64,000 nucleotides of DNA, from NCBI GenBank assembly GCA_036705565.1, contig JAUBUY010000008.1; one strand, given 5' to 3'. Source of the DNA: Microcoleus sp036705565 (GTDB lineage: Bacteria > Cyanobacteriota > Cyanobacteriia > Cyanobacteriales > Microcoleaceae). A program made the translations under genes and the position numbers. Below the pieces are notes generated by a model. That model saw only the letters and a list, made by a program, of their open reading frames with translations. It searched no databases and was not told the origin of the DNA. Shown piece after piece: positions 16,981 through 26,193 of this stretch (within the stretch, counting starts at the first letter, position 1; each line of letters starts with the position of its first letter).

Positions 16981-19900
16981 ATGCCCCGTTCGATTTTTTC
17001 CTTATCATATTCAGGCATTAAAGATAACCACACACGGGGGTGTGTTGGTGATTTTTTAAGATTTAAAATCAAAGAAGGTTCCCGCTTATCAATTGTTTCA
17101 GCTTATTTTACAATTTATGCTTTTGAAGAGCTGAAAGAACAGCTATTGAAAATTGAAAAATTACAATTCCTGTTTGGCGAACCAACTTTTGTTCTCGATC
17201 CTCACAGAAATGAAACCAAAGCCTTCTTAATCGATCGAGAAGGGTTAACCCTCCTAAAGCAGCTTCAACAAAAACGTTTAGCCAAAGATTGTGCTGACTG
17301 GATTAGAGAAAAAGTAGAGATAAAATCGATCGCAAAGTCTAACTTCTTGCACGGAAAACTCTATCATATTGACAATGAAGTACAGGACATCAGACCCGAT
17401 GGATCGACTACCATTTATCGAGTTCCCTCCGCGATTATGGGAAGTTCTAATTTTACCATAAAAGGCTTAGGATTGTCTGACAATATCAACAATATTGAAT
17501 TAAATTTAATCGTCAGTAGCATAGAAGACACTTATGATTTCAAAGTTTGGTTTGACCAAATTTGGAACAATGAAGAACTGGTCAAAGATATCAAAGCAGA
17601 TGTGTTGTTTTATTTAGAACAATTATATACTAACTCCACCCCAGAACTGGTTTACTACAAAACCCTATTTCATATCTTTGAAAAATTTTTAGCAGACCAA
17701 CAATACGCTGGATTGTTCAGTGAAAGCAACCAGCTAGTTGATACTACCATATGGAATACTTTATTGGAATTTCAAAAACATGGCGTAATAGGAGCAATTA
17801 ATAAAATTCGCACCCATAATGGTTGTATTATTGCCGATAGTGTGGGTTTAGGAAAAACCTATGAAGCCTTAGCAGTTATTAAATATTTTGAAATCCTGAA
17901 CTATAGAGTTTTAGTGTTATGTCCAAAAAAATTACGCGAAAACTGGACAATCTATCACGCACAGAATAATAGTGAAGTAAATCCATTTGTTAGCGATCGC
18001 TTTAATTATACAGTCTTATCTCACACAGATTTAAGTCGTGAGTCTGGCAAATCCGGTGATACCGATTTAGGGACTCTTAACTGGGGAAATTATGACCTAG
18101 TAGTAATTGATGAATCCCATAATTTCCGCAACAACACTAAGGGTAAGCGAGATGAAGATGGGAATATAATTCGTAAAAGTCGTTATGAGCGACTGATGGA
18201 TGACATTATTAAAGCGGGCATTAAAACCAAGGTTCTATTACTCTCTGCTACTCCTGTTAATAATAACCTGACTGATTTAAGACATCAGCTTGAATTTATC
18301 ACTGAAGGCAAGGATGATGCTTTTCAAGCAGCAATTGGTGTAGTTAGCCTGAAAGATACTCTAGCTAGCGCTCAACGAGCTTTTACCACTTGGTCAAAAA
18401 AGAGTAGTCGCATAACTAGCGAACTCTTAAATTCCCTTGATTCTGGGTTTTTTAAACTGCTTGACGAATTAACCATAGCTCGTTCTCGCAAACATATTCA
18501 AAAATATTATAAAGATGTTGTAGAGCAATTAGGCGGCTTCCCAATTAGGATAAAACCCTTGTCTATCTTTCCAACAATTGATTTGAAAGGTAAGTTTATG
18601 TCCTACGACAAACTCAATGATGAAATTTCTAATTATAAATTGTCATTATTTAACCCTTCTAAATATGTTTTGCCGCAGTACAGAGAAGAATACGAACATA
18701 AATCAGGACAAAGATTTAAGCAGAGTGTACGCGAATATTTTCTCATCGGGATGATGAAAGTTAACTTTCTTAAACGGCTGGAAAGTTCGGTGACATCCTT
18801 TGCAATTACGATGGCAAGGACTATCGCTAAAATTGCAGATTTACAGGAACGAATTAAAACCTTTAAGCAGTTTCGAGATCAAAACCAGAATATTGAGTTT
18901 AATCAGTTAAATCTTGAAGATATTGATGATGAAGAACTACAAGCAGCTATCGAGGTTGGTTCCAGGTTTACTTTTAAGATGGCACATCTTGATACTGATG
19001 AATGGTTAAAAGATTTAGCAGAGGATAAGCAACAACTCAAGATTCTTTATAATTCCGCTTTGCAGGTTGATGAAACGCGGGATGCCAAGTTAGCCGAATT
19101 GAAAAAATTGATTCAAAACAAAGTAAAACAGCCAACAATTAATAAACAAAATCAACCTAACCGTAAAGTTTTGGTATTTACTGCTTTTGCCGATACAGCA
19201 GAGTATCTTTATCAGGCTTTGCACGAATGGAGCGCAACTTCTAAGCTCAATATTAACATAGCTTTAGTAGTTGGGGGAACTGGCCGAAATAAAACTACAT
19301 TTGGCAAGAATGAGTTCAATCAAATTCTGACTAATTTCTCTCCCATTTCCAAAAAGCGCGACAAGATGCCATCTATGCCCCAAGATGGAGAGATTGATTT
19401 ATTGATTGCGACAGATTGTATTTCTGAAGGGCAAAATTTACAGGATTGCGATTATCTAGTTAATTACGATATTCATTGGAATCCAGTCAGAATCATTCAG
19501 CGTTTTGGACGGATTGACCGTATCGGTAGTGTTAACCATACAGTACAGTTAGTGAATTTCTGGCCTACTGATGACTTAAATAAATACATCAATCTCAAAA
19601 ATCGAGTAGAAGCAAGGATGGCGTTGGTAGATATTGCCGCTACCTTTGAAGACAACTTGCTGGAACCGGATGAAATTGAAGAGTTAATTCAAACGGATTT
19701 AAAATATAGAGATAAACAGTTATTACGATTGCAGAATGAGGTATTAGATTTAGAGGATTTCAACGAAAGCGTTGCCCTCAATGAGTTTACCTTAGATGAC
19801 TTTCGCATTGAACTAAGTAATTACTTGCAAAGGAACCAGAAACAGCTAGAAGATGCACCTTTGGGTATTTATGCAGTCGTTCCACCAGCGTCGGAAAATC

Positions 19901-20325
19901 CGATAATTGCACCAGGAGTAATTTTTTGTTTAAAACAGAAAGGTGATACTTCGGGAAATGAGCAGGTTAATCCTCTGCAACCGTACTTTCTGGTGTATAT
20001 TAGAGAGGATCAGGTAGTACGTTTCAGTTTTGCTCAACCTAAGCAGATTTTAGAGATGTTTCGGTTGTTATGTGCGAATCAGGCGCAAGCTTATGACTCG
20101 TTGTGTAATTTGTTTGACAACCAGACGAATAACGGGGAAGATATGAGTGTTTATAACGATTTGCTTGAGAGGGCGGTTGATTCGATTACTCGGACTTTTA
20201 AGAAGCGGTTAGGTAGTAATTTGTTTAAGTCTGGTAAAGGTGCGGTAATGCCAGAACACAAAAAACAGGTGACAAGCAAAACTGATTTCGATTTAATTAC
20301 ATGGTTGGTGATTAAAGATGAATGA
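16981..20325 (+). CDS. PLD-nuclease/SNF2-type helicase, probable defence or restriction subunit
   Basis: This 1114-residue protein has two parts. The N-terminal region carries a phospholipase D-type nuclease motif, HGKLYHID (His124, Lys126, Asp131), followed by GSSNFT (154-159). The superfamily 2 helicase core has Walker A SVGLGKT (Lys292), DESH (377-380), SAT (422-424), a helicase C-terminal half with ATDCISEGQNLQ and motif VI QRFGRIDR (840-847). It should move along DNA using ATP and may cut it. Its stop overlaps the methyltransferase start by eight bases. DISARM and BREX systems use comparable helicases, but this combination matches none I can name. Confidence 0.88.
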   Translation: MPRSIFSLSYSGIKDNHTRGCVGDFLRFKIKEGSRLSIVSAYFTIYAFEELKEQLLKIEKLQFLFGEPTFVLDPHRNETKAFLIDREGLTLLKQLQQKRLAKDCADWIREKVEIKSIAKSNFLHGKLYHIDNEVQDIRPDGSTTIYRVPSAIMGSSNFTIKGLGLSDNINNIELNLIVSSIEDTYDFKVWFDQIWNNEELVKDIKADVLFYLEQLYTNSTPELVYYKTLFHIFEKFLADQQYAGLFSESNQLVDTTIWNTLLEFQKHGVIGAINKIRTHNGCIIADSVGLGKTYEALAVIKYFEILNYRVLVLCPKKLRENWTIYHAQNNSEVNPFVSDRFNYTVLSHTDLSRESGKSGDTDLGTLNWGNYDLVVIDESHNFRNNTKGKRDEDGNIIRKSRYERLMDDIIKAGIKTKVLLLSATPVNNNLTDLRHQLEFITEGKDDAFQAAIGVVSLKDTLASAQRAFTTWSKKSSRITSELLNSLDSGFFKLLDELTIARSRKHIQKYYKDVVEQLGGFPIRIKPLSIFPTIDLKGKFMSYDKLNDEISNYKLSLFNPSKYVLPQYREEYEHKSGQRFKQSVREYFLIGMMKVNFLKRLESSVTSFAITMARTIAKIADLQERIKTFKQFRDQNQNIEFNQLNLEDIDDEELQAAIEVGSRFTFKMAHLDTDEWLKDLAEDKQQLKILYNSALQVDETRDAKLAELKKLIQNKVKQPTINKQNQPNRKVLVFTAFADTAEYLYQALHEWSATSKLNINIALVVGGTGRNKTTFGKNEFNQILTNFSPISKKRDKMPSMPQDGEIDLLIATDCISEGQNLQDCDYLVNYDIHWNPVRIIQRFGRIDRIGSVNHTVQLVNFWPTDDLNKYINLKNRVEARMALVDIAATFEDNLLEPDEIEELIQTDLKYRDKQLLRLQNEVLDLEDFNESVALNEFTLDDFRIELSNYLQRNQKQLEDAPLGIYAVVPPASENPIIAPGVIFCLKQKGDTSGNEQVNPLQPYFLVYIREDQVVRFSFAQPKQILEMFRLLCANQAQAYDSLCNLFDNQTNNGEDMSVYNDLLERAVDSITRTFKKRLGSNLFKSGKGAVMPEHKKQVTSKTDFDLITWLVIKDE

Positions 20326-23300
20326 ACGAGAGATGAAAGATAAAATTGCGAAATCTATCCAAAGTTTAGCTGCGGGTAATGCAGCCGAGAAGCTAGAGCT
20401 ATTATTCCAAACCCTAGGATATACGACGCAAAGAAAATTTGAGTTAGATAGCAATTCCCCTGAAGATTTTATCGATACTTTTGGATTTGGGGAAATCAAC
20501 CAGCAACGGGCGAGTTTATCTCAATGGAAGTCGGTTGATTTTTTGTTTCAACTGACTGAAGATGAGATTAAATCCAATCGTAAATTAGGATTTTCTAGTA
20601 ACATAGATCAAAATTATCTGCAATCTTATATTTTCTTGGCGGTTGAGTTGCGGGAGAATGATTACACACGCAGTCAGCTATCGGACATTACTCGCGAAGT
20701 TAACCGTCAATCTGATATTCCGATTATGGTTTTATTCCGACATGGTGAGTGTTTTACTTTGTCGATAATTAACCGCCGTCCTAATAAACGAGCAACTTCT
20801 AAGGATGTTTTAGAAAAAATCACTTTAATTAAAGATATTAATATTTTTCAGCCCCATCGCGCTCATATTGAAATACTTTTTGACCTTTCATTACCTCAGT
20901 TGTTTAAACAGTATCAATTTACTAACTTTGACCAATTGCATGATGCTTGGCAGAAAACTCTTGATACTTCTGAACTAAATAAACGGTTTTTCAAAGAAGT
21001 AGCTAACTGGTATTTTTGGGCGGTACAAAATGTTACTTTTCCCGAAGGTGCGGGGGGAAATGTCGAGATTCGTAATGCTACTAGCGTTATTCGTTTAATT
21101 ACGAGATTGATTTTTGTTTGGTTTCTCAAGGAAAAAGGGTTGGTACCAGATGATTTGTTTAACTATCAAAGGGTACAGCAATTAATCAAGTCCTATGAAC
21201 CGACAGAAAGCACTTATTATAAAGCGATTCTGCAAAATTTATTCTTTGCAACCCTGAATCAGGAGATGAATACTCCTAGTAAACCTGATAATCGTAAGTT
21301 TAGAAATAAGGCGAAGCAAGCAGGGGGACGTGACCAAAATTACATGGTGCATAATGTCTATCGCTATGAGCATTATTTTCACGATTCCCCAGCGATACTC
21401 AGATTGTTTGATAATATTCCATTTCTGAATGGTGGTTTATTTGAATGTTTGGATAAACCCGATCAATATCAGCCTAAACAGATTGTCCGCATTGATGGTT
21501 TTTCGGAACGTCAGGATAATCGGCTAAATATTCCTAATTGTCTATTTTTTAGTGAATCCGCTCAACAAATTGATCTGAATGATGTTTACGGGACAAAAAA
21601 CAAGCGCTATACGGTGCGAGGTTTAATTAATATTTTTCATAGTTATAAGTTTACTGTTACTGAAAATACCCCGATTGAGGAAGAAATTGCCCTTGATCCT
21701 GAGTTGTTAGGGAAGGTATTTGAAAATTTACTCGCTGCTTATAACCCGGAAACGAATACAACTGCTAGGAAGCAAACCGGATCTTTTTATACGCCGCGTG
21801 AAATTGTTGATTACATGGTAGATGAGGCATTAATTGCTTGTTTGGAAGGTAAATTGACTTCACTCAGTGGAGAAAAAGAAGTGAATCAAAGGTTGCGCCA
21901 TCTGTTTGCTTATAATAATCAGTCGCATCAGTTTACAGATACAGAAGTATCAGGATTGATTGAGGCGATTGATAATTTGAAAATTCTCGACCCGGCTTGC
22001 GGTTCGGGTGCTTTTCCGATGGGTATTTTGCATAAATTGGTGTATATTTTGAGTAAGCTTGACCCGCAAAATGGCAGATGGAAGGAAAAGCAAATATCTA
22101 AGGCTAGTGAGATTCCTGATGGCACGATTCGAGAAAAGGTAATTGAGGATATTGAGCAAGCTTTTGAGCATAATGAGTTGGATTATGGACGGAAGTTATA
22201 TTTAATTGAAAACTGCATTTATGGGGTAGATATTCAGCCGGTGGCTATCCAGATTTCTAAGTTAAGGTTTTTCATTTCGCTGATTGTTCACCAAAATATT
22301 GATGATTCTCAGGAAAATCGGGGTGTACGTCCTTTACCGAATTTGGAAACTAAGTTTGTGGCGGCTAATGCTTTGATTGGAATTAAAGGGGCTGCTGATT
22401 TTACTTTACGTGATCCTCGCATTGAACAAAAGGAAAAGGAATTAGCAGAGGTTCGCAGAAGTTATTTTATGGCTCGTACTCCTAAAACTAAGGCTAAGTA
22501 TCGAGAATTGGATGATCAAGTTCGTCATCAGATTAGTGAGATTCTTAAAAGTGGTGGGTTTCCGAGTGAAAGTGCGGAAAAGTTGGCTAATTGGAAGCCT
22601 TATGAGCAAAATGCTGTGGCTGATTTTTTTGATTCAGAATGGATGTTTGGGCTAGGTGATGGTTTTGATGTTTGTATTGGCAATCCGCCCTATGTGCGCC
22701 AAGAACAAATTAAAGAGTTTAAACCCATCTTTAAAAGTCAGTATGATTGTTATACAGGTGTAGCTGATTTGTATGTTTATTTTTATGAGCAAGGGTTAAA
22801 GCTCCTGAAAAATCAAGGTATTCTCTGCTACATCTCATCAAATAAATATTTTCGCTCTGGTTACGGGGAAAAGCTGCGTAAGTTTTTAGCTAATGAATCG
22901 ACTATTCAGCAATTAATTGATTTTGGTGATGCACCGATTTTTACGGCTATTGCTTACCCTAGCATCATTATTGCTAGTAAAGAACAGCCTAAAAATCATC
23001 AAACTCGCGTTTTAAATTGGGAATTAGGGCAAGCTGTCGATCAGTTTGCTTCAGTGTTTGAAAATCAGAGCTTTTTGATGGCACAAAAGGAGTTGACTGC
23101 TGATGGTTGGCGGCTAGAGTCGTCAACAGTTCTCAATTTGTTGGAAAAACTGCGAACAACTGGTACACCGCTAGGGGAATATGTGAATGGCAGATTTTAT
23201 TACGGTATTAAAACAGGCTTTAACGAAGCATTTGTGGTGGATAGAGAAACGCGAGATAGGCTAATTGCTGAACATCCATCATCGGCGGAAGTTCTCAAAC

Positions 23301-24133
23301 CTTTTTTGCGCGGAAGGGATGTTAAAAGATGGAGTGTTGAATATCAAAACTTATGGTTGATTTTTACAAGACGAGGAATTGATATCAAGAAGTATCCAGC
23401 AATTGAAAATTACCTAAGCCAGTACCAAGAAAAGCTCACACCAGGTACAGGTAGAAAAGTCGGTACTTATAAATGGTACGAAATTCAGGATAACGTCGCT
23501 TATTGGCAAGAGTTTGAGCAGCCTAAGATTGTTTACCCAGATATTGCTATTCGTTGTGAATTTGCTTTTGATACTAATAGTTTTTACCCTGACTGTACCT
23601 TGTTTTTGATTCCAGCAGAGTCAAAATATTTACTAGGCTTTCTTAACTCTGGAATGATACAATTTTTTATCAATCAAATTTGTCCTGCTGTGCGTGGTGA
23701 CTTTAAGCGTTTCAAATCTATCTATGTCTCTCAAATTCCTATCCCTACGACCACTGAACCACAGCGCAATGTTATTGAAACCCTAGTTAATTACATAATC
23801 TACCTCACCGGCGAACTCAAAGATATTCCTAGTCATGGCGAAAAGATGGTAGAAACAGCAGAAGACAAATTGATGCTGAGTTATTTTGAGCAAGTTGTGG
23901 ATGCGCTGGTGATGGAGTTATATTTACCGGAAGAATTGCACAGCCATGACAAATACTTCATGAGTCATGTGTTATCGGAAAATCTTCCCGTTTTCGATAC
24001 CATCAAAGGTGATAAAATGCCAGCGCTGAGACAAATCTTTAAACGACTGTTTGACTCTGAGCATCCGATTCGGGTTAATATTTATTTTTTGAATAGTTTA
24101 GAAGTCGTTCGTATTATTAGAGGTTTAGGATGA
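20318..24133 (+). CDS. Eco57I-type N6-adenine DNA methyltransferase with specificity region
   Basis: This 1271-residue protein resembles type IIG/PglX-like enzymes. The methyltransferase core has SFYTPREIVDYMV (from 489), the SAM-binding motif DPACGSGAF (558-566), NCIYGVDIQPVAIQISKL and the catalytic NPPY (789-792) of adenine methylases. After it comes a TaqI-like target-recognition region with LKPFLRGRDVKRW and FYPDCTLFLIP. The N-terminal 250 residues contain a possible but unconvincing nuclease-like strand pair (VDFLFQL...YIFLAVELRE). It probably marks host DNA so that the partner helicase/nuclease spares it (inference). The stop overlaps the ATPase start by four bases. Confidence 0.9.
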   Translation: MNEREMKDKIAKSIQSLAAGNAAEKLELLFQTLGYTTQRKFELDSNSPEDFIDTFGFGEINQQRASLSQWKSVDFLFQLTEDEIKSNRKLGFSSNIDQNYLQSYIFLAVELRENDYTRSQLSDITREVNRQSDIPIMVLFRHGECFTLSIINRRPNKRATSKDVLEKITLIKDINIFQPHRAHIEILFDLSLPQLFKQYQFTNFDQLHDAWQKTLDTSELNKRFFKEVANWYFWAVQNVTFPEGAGGNVEIRNATSVIRLITRLIFVWFLKEKGLVPDDLFNYQRVQQLIKSYEPTESTYYKAILQNLFFATLNQEMNTPSKPDNRKFRNKAKQAGGRDQNYMVHNVYRYEHYFHDSPAILRLFDNIPFLNGGLFECLDKPDQYQPKQIVRIDGFSERQDNRLNIPNCLFFSESAQQIDLNDVYGTKNKRYTVRGLINIFHSYKFTVTENTPIEEEIALDPELLGKVFENLLAAYNPETNTTARKQTGSFYTPREIVDYMVDEALIACLEGKLTSLSGEKEVNQRLRHLFAYNNQSHQFTDTEVSGLIEAIDNLKILDPACGSGAFPMGILHKLVYILSKLDPQNGRWKEKQISKASEIPDGTIREKVIEDIEQAFEHNELDYGRKLYLIENCIYGVDIQPVAIQISKLRFFISLIVHQNIDDSQENRGVRPLPNLETKFVAANALIGIKGAADFTLRDPRIEQKEKELAEVRRSYFMARTPKTKAKYRELDDQVRHQISEILKSGGFPSESAEKLANWKPYEQNAVADFFDSEWMFGLGDGFDVCIGNPPYVRQEQIKEFKPIFKSQYDCYTGVADLYVYFYEQGLKLLKNQGILCYISSNKYFRSGYGEKLRKFLANESTIQQLIDFGDAPIFTAIAYPSIIIASKEQPKNHQTRVLNWELGQAVDQFASVFENQSFLMAQKELTADGWRLESSTVLNLLEKLRTTGTPLGEYVNGRFYYGIKTGFNEAFVVDRETRDRLIAEHPSSAEVLKPFLRGRDVKRWSVEYQNLWLIFTRRGIDIKKYPAIENYLSQYQEKLTPGTGRKVGTYKWYEIQDNVAYWQEFEQPKIVYPDIAIRCEFAFDTNSFYPDCTLFLIPAESKYLLGFLNSGMIQFFINQICPAVRGDFKRFKSIYVSQIPIPTTTEPQRNVIETLVNYIIYLTGELKDIPSHGEKMVETAEDKLMLSYFEQVVDALVMELYLPEELHSHDKYFMSHVLSENLPVFDTIKGDKMPALRQIFKRLFDSEHPIRVNIYFLNSLEVVRIIRGLG

Positions 24134-25611
24134 GAATTATTAAAGTTGAGATTAAAAATTTTCGTGCTTTCTACAATCATCATATTGTCGAATTAGCAAA
24201 AGTTGGAGAACGTGGGAAACCAAACTTACTGATTTATGGTGAAAATGGTAGCGGTAAATCCTCCCTTTTATTAGCACTTCAGTATCTGCTTGAATCTGGA
24301 ATTAATAATCTAGACTTTGAGCAATATAAAAATATCTTTGCACCGGAAAATGAGGAAGGCTATATCAAATTCTTTTTGCGACAAAACCTGAATACACCCC
24401 AAATTGTTCACGAGTGGTCATCTACCACCCGCACTACCAACGATCCAGACATAATTGCCGCATCTCAAGCTAAAGGTATCCTAGACTATAAACGTTTACT
24501 TGAAGTTCATTTTATCCATCACAAAGAGTCCGAAGTCAATATTTTTGAGCTATTAGTTCATAGCCTGTTAGGACAGTGTATTAATGACCTTCATCCTCTG
24601 CAAAGAACCTTTCCTGATAACTGGAATGACTTACTAGCAATTGTTCCAAAACAAAAAAATCACAAGCGCAAAATTGCTATTTTTGAAGCCGAAAGCCAAA
24701 TCTTTAATCAAGGACTACGCGCCAAGCTCAACGAGTTAGAGCAAAAAGCTACACAACTGATGGAATATTTTGGCTATAAAATTGTCATTTCTTTACATTT
24801 TCAAGGCATTACTTTTGATAACACAGCCAAATATAGAGACGACCAAAAAGAAAATTGTATTGACAATCGGAAGATTTTATTAAATATTAAGTTCCTAGAA
24901 CGAGAAATATCTAGTCCACATCACTTCCTGAATGAAGCAAAACTCTCTGCTATTGCGATCGCGCTTTATTTTAGCTCTCTCCTCGTAGCACCGAAACCCC
25001 AACTCAAACTACTCGCCTTAGATGATATTTTTATTGGCTTAGATATGTCTAATCGCCTCCCCTTAATTGATATTATCAAAGATCAATTCAGCGAGTACCA
25101 AATATTTTTGATGACCTACGATCGGGAGTGGTATGAAATTCTTAAACAGAGATTTGATGGTAACAAATGGGTTTTTCAGGAACTTTATTGCGGAAAAATT
25201 ACAGAGGATTTAGAAATTCCTGTCTGGAAGCAAGACACTGATTATTTAGACAAAGCACAACAATATCTTACCCCGGCTCCCCCTCAAGCTCCCGATCTCA
25301 AAGCATCCGCTGTATATTTGCGTACCGCCTTTGAAGTCATCCTCAAAAAATTCTGTGATAAGCATTACTTAAAGGTAAAATATCAAGAAGAGTCTAAAAA
25401 ATTAACAACCGATGACTTTTGGCAACCACTTATCGCCTACAAAAAGGATGGAACTCTGTTTCTAAGTGCAACCTGTAAACAAAATATTGAATTATATCGT
25501 ACATTAATTATGAATCCCCTAAATCATGCACAAATTAGCCAAACTTACGGTCGCGAAATTCAAGAAGCAATTGATGCAGTAAAAACTCTCAAACATGAGT
25601 TGGGCATATGA
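24130..25611 (+). CDS. SMC/RecF-like ATPase of the same operon
   Basis: This 493-residue ABC-class ATPase begins IIKVEIKNFRAFYNHHI, the usual RecF/AAA_23 opening, with Walker A GENGSGKSS (Lys43). The insert between the half-sites is short (no long coiled coil). The signature region is LNEAKLSAIAIALYFSS (267-283), a departure from LSGGQ, followed by Walker B LLALDDIFIGLD (Asp298, Asp299) and a switch region with TYDREW where many relatives have His. About 120 residues after the ATPase fold form a helical extension with YLRTAFEVILKKFC and NPLNHAQIS, possibly an effector or dimer domain. ATGA coupling ties it to the methyltransferase. Confidence 0.85.
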   Translation: MRIIKVEIKNFRAFYNHHIVELAKVGERGKPNLLIYGENGSGKSSLLLALQYLLESGINNLDFEQYKNIFAPENEEGYIKFFLRQNLNTPQIVHEWSSTTRTTNDPDIIAASQAKGILDYKRLLEVHFIHHKESEVNIFELLVHSLLGQCINDLHPLQRTFPDNWNDLLAIVPKQKNHKRKIAIFEAESQIFNQGLRAKLNELEQKATQLMEYFGYKIVISLHFQGITFDNTAKYRDDQKENCIDNRKILLNIKFLEREISSPHHFLNEAKLSAIAIALYFSSLLVAPKPQLKLLALDDIFIGLDMSNRLPLIDIIKDQFSEYQIFLMTYDREWYEILKQRFDGNKWVFQELYCGKITEDLEIPVWKQDTDYLDKAQQYLTPAPPQAPDLKASAVYLRTAFEVILKKFCDKHYLKVKYQEESKKLTTDDFWQPLIAYKKDGTLFLSATCKQNIELYRTLIMNPLNHAQISQTYGREIQEAIDAVKTLKHELGI

Positions 25612-25649
25612 TATTAAACTAATACTGAGTGATATCGAGAGAAAACGTC

Positions 25650-25937
25650 ATGACCGAACTGTTAGATGAGGTGCGATAGATAGAAATCGCGACCCCGATC
25701 AAAAGCAAAGCTAAAACTTGCTTTGACAACGCTTGTAAGGCAGCCTTAGCTATTGAGGGGGCGCTCTACGTCCAAGGCTTTTTGGCCGTGCCCAAAGCGC
25801 CCTACAAGCCGATCGACAATCCGACTTTCAACCAGTATAAACGATCGCCCCCTGCATCCCCAAATGATATGAAATCAGATCGATCGCCTACCAGCCCCTT
25901 CCGGGACACGGCTGTGATGCCGTGTCCTTACCCGTAA
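25650..25937 (+). pseudogene. disrupted small gene with in-frame amber codon
   Basis: ATG at 25650 gives nine codons (MTELLDEVR), then TAG at 25677, after which the same frame reads on as IEIATPIKSKAKTC and ACKAALAIEGALYVQGFLAV. The composition of this stretch looks like genuine protein. Beyond PKAPYKPID the reading becomes unlike protein and ends inside a GGACACGG..CCGTGTCC palindrome, so the 3' part was probably replaced by repeat DNA. I recall similar ALYVQGF text in small cyanobacterial proteins but cannot name the family. Readthrough of the amber codon is not excluded but is unlikely. Confidence 0.6.
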
Positions 25938-25938
25938 C

Positions 25939-26193
25939 TTATCGGCGACAGCCTTCGGCGATCGCCCTTAACACCGCTAGCCGCACTTCTGGATGAAATT
26001 TCTCAAGCCCGTTAGCCCGAAAAATCCAGTGTCCGCCGCCCGCGTGCTCGATCGCAATTTTCTGACCGTCAGGCAAAACTATTTGCCACCAATTCAACAC
26101 ACTGGCTTTAATAAGGTGGCACTGAATTTCGTTCAGTTGAGCCTCCATTAATTTCAGTTGACGCATGATAGGATTTTGGGCAGATGACTTCAT
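25939..26193 (-). CDS. small hypothetical protein, 84 aa
   Basis: The protein starts MKSSAQNPIMRQLKLMEAQLNEIQ, a probable coiled helix, followed by a globular end with WWQIVLPDGQKIAIEHAGGGHWIFRANG and LRAIAEGCRR. The latter half resembles a small beta domain followed by a helix. It overlaps the 3' end of the upstream gene by about 86 bases in another frame, with ATGs at 26193 and 26205 as the likely starts. Either translational coupling or a frameshifted tail of the upstream gene could explain the overlap. The function is unknown. Confidence 0.55.
   Translation of the reverse strand: MKSSAQNPIMRQLKLMEAQLNEIQCHLIKASVLNWWQIVLPDGQKIAIEHAGGGHWIFRANGLEKFHPEVRLAVLRAIAEGCRR

Noticed and set aside
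24130..25611. HEPN RNase domain at the ATPase C-terminus
   Set aside because: The canonical RX4-6H pair is absent; the nearest is Arg and His nine residues apart (RTLIMNPLNH).
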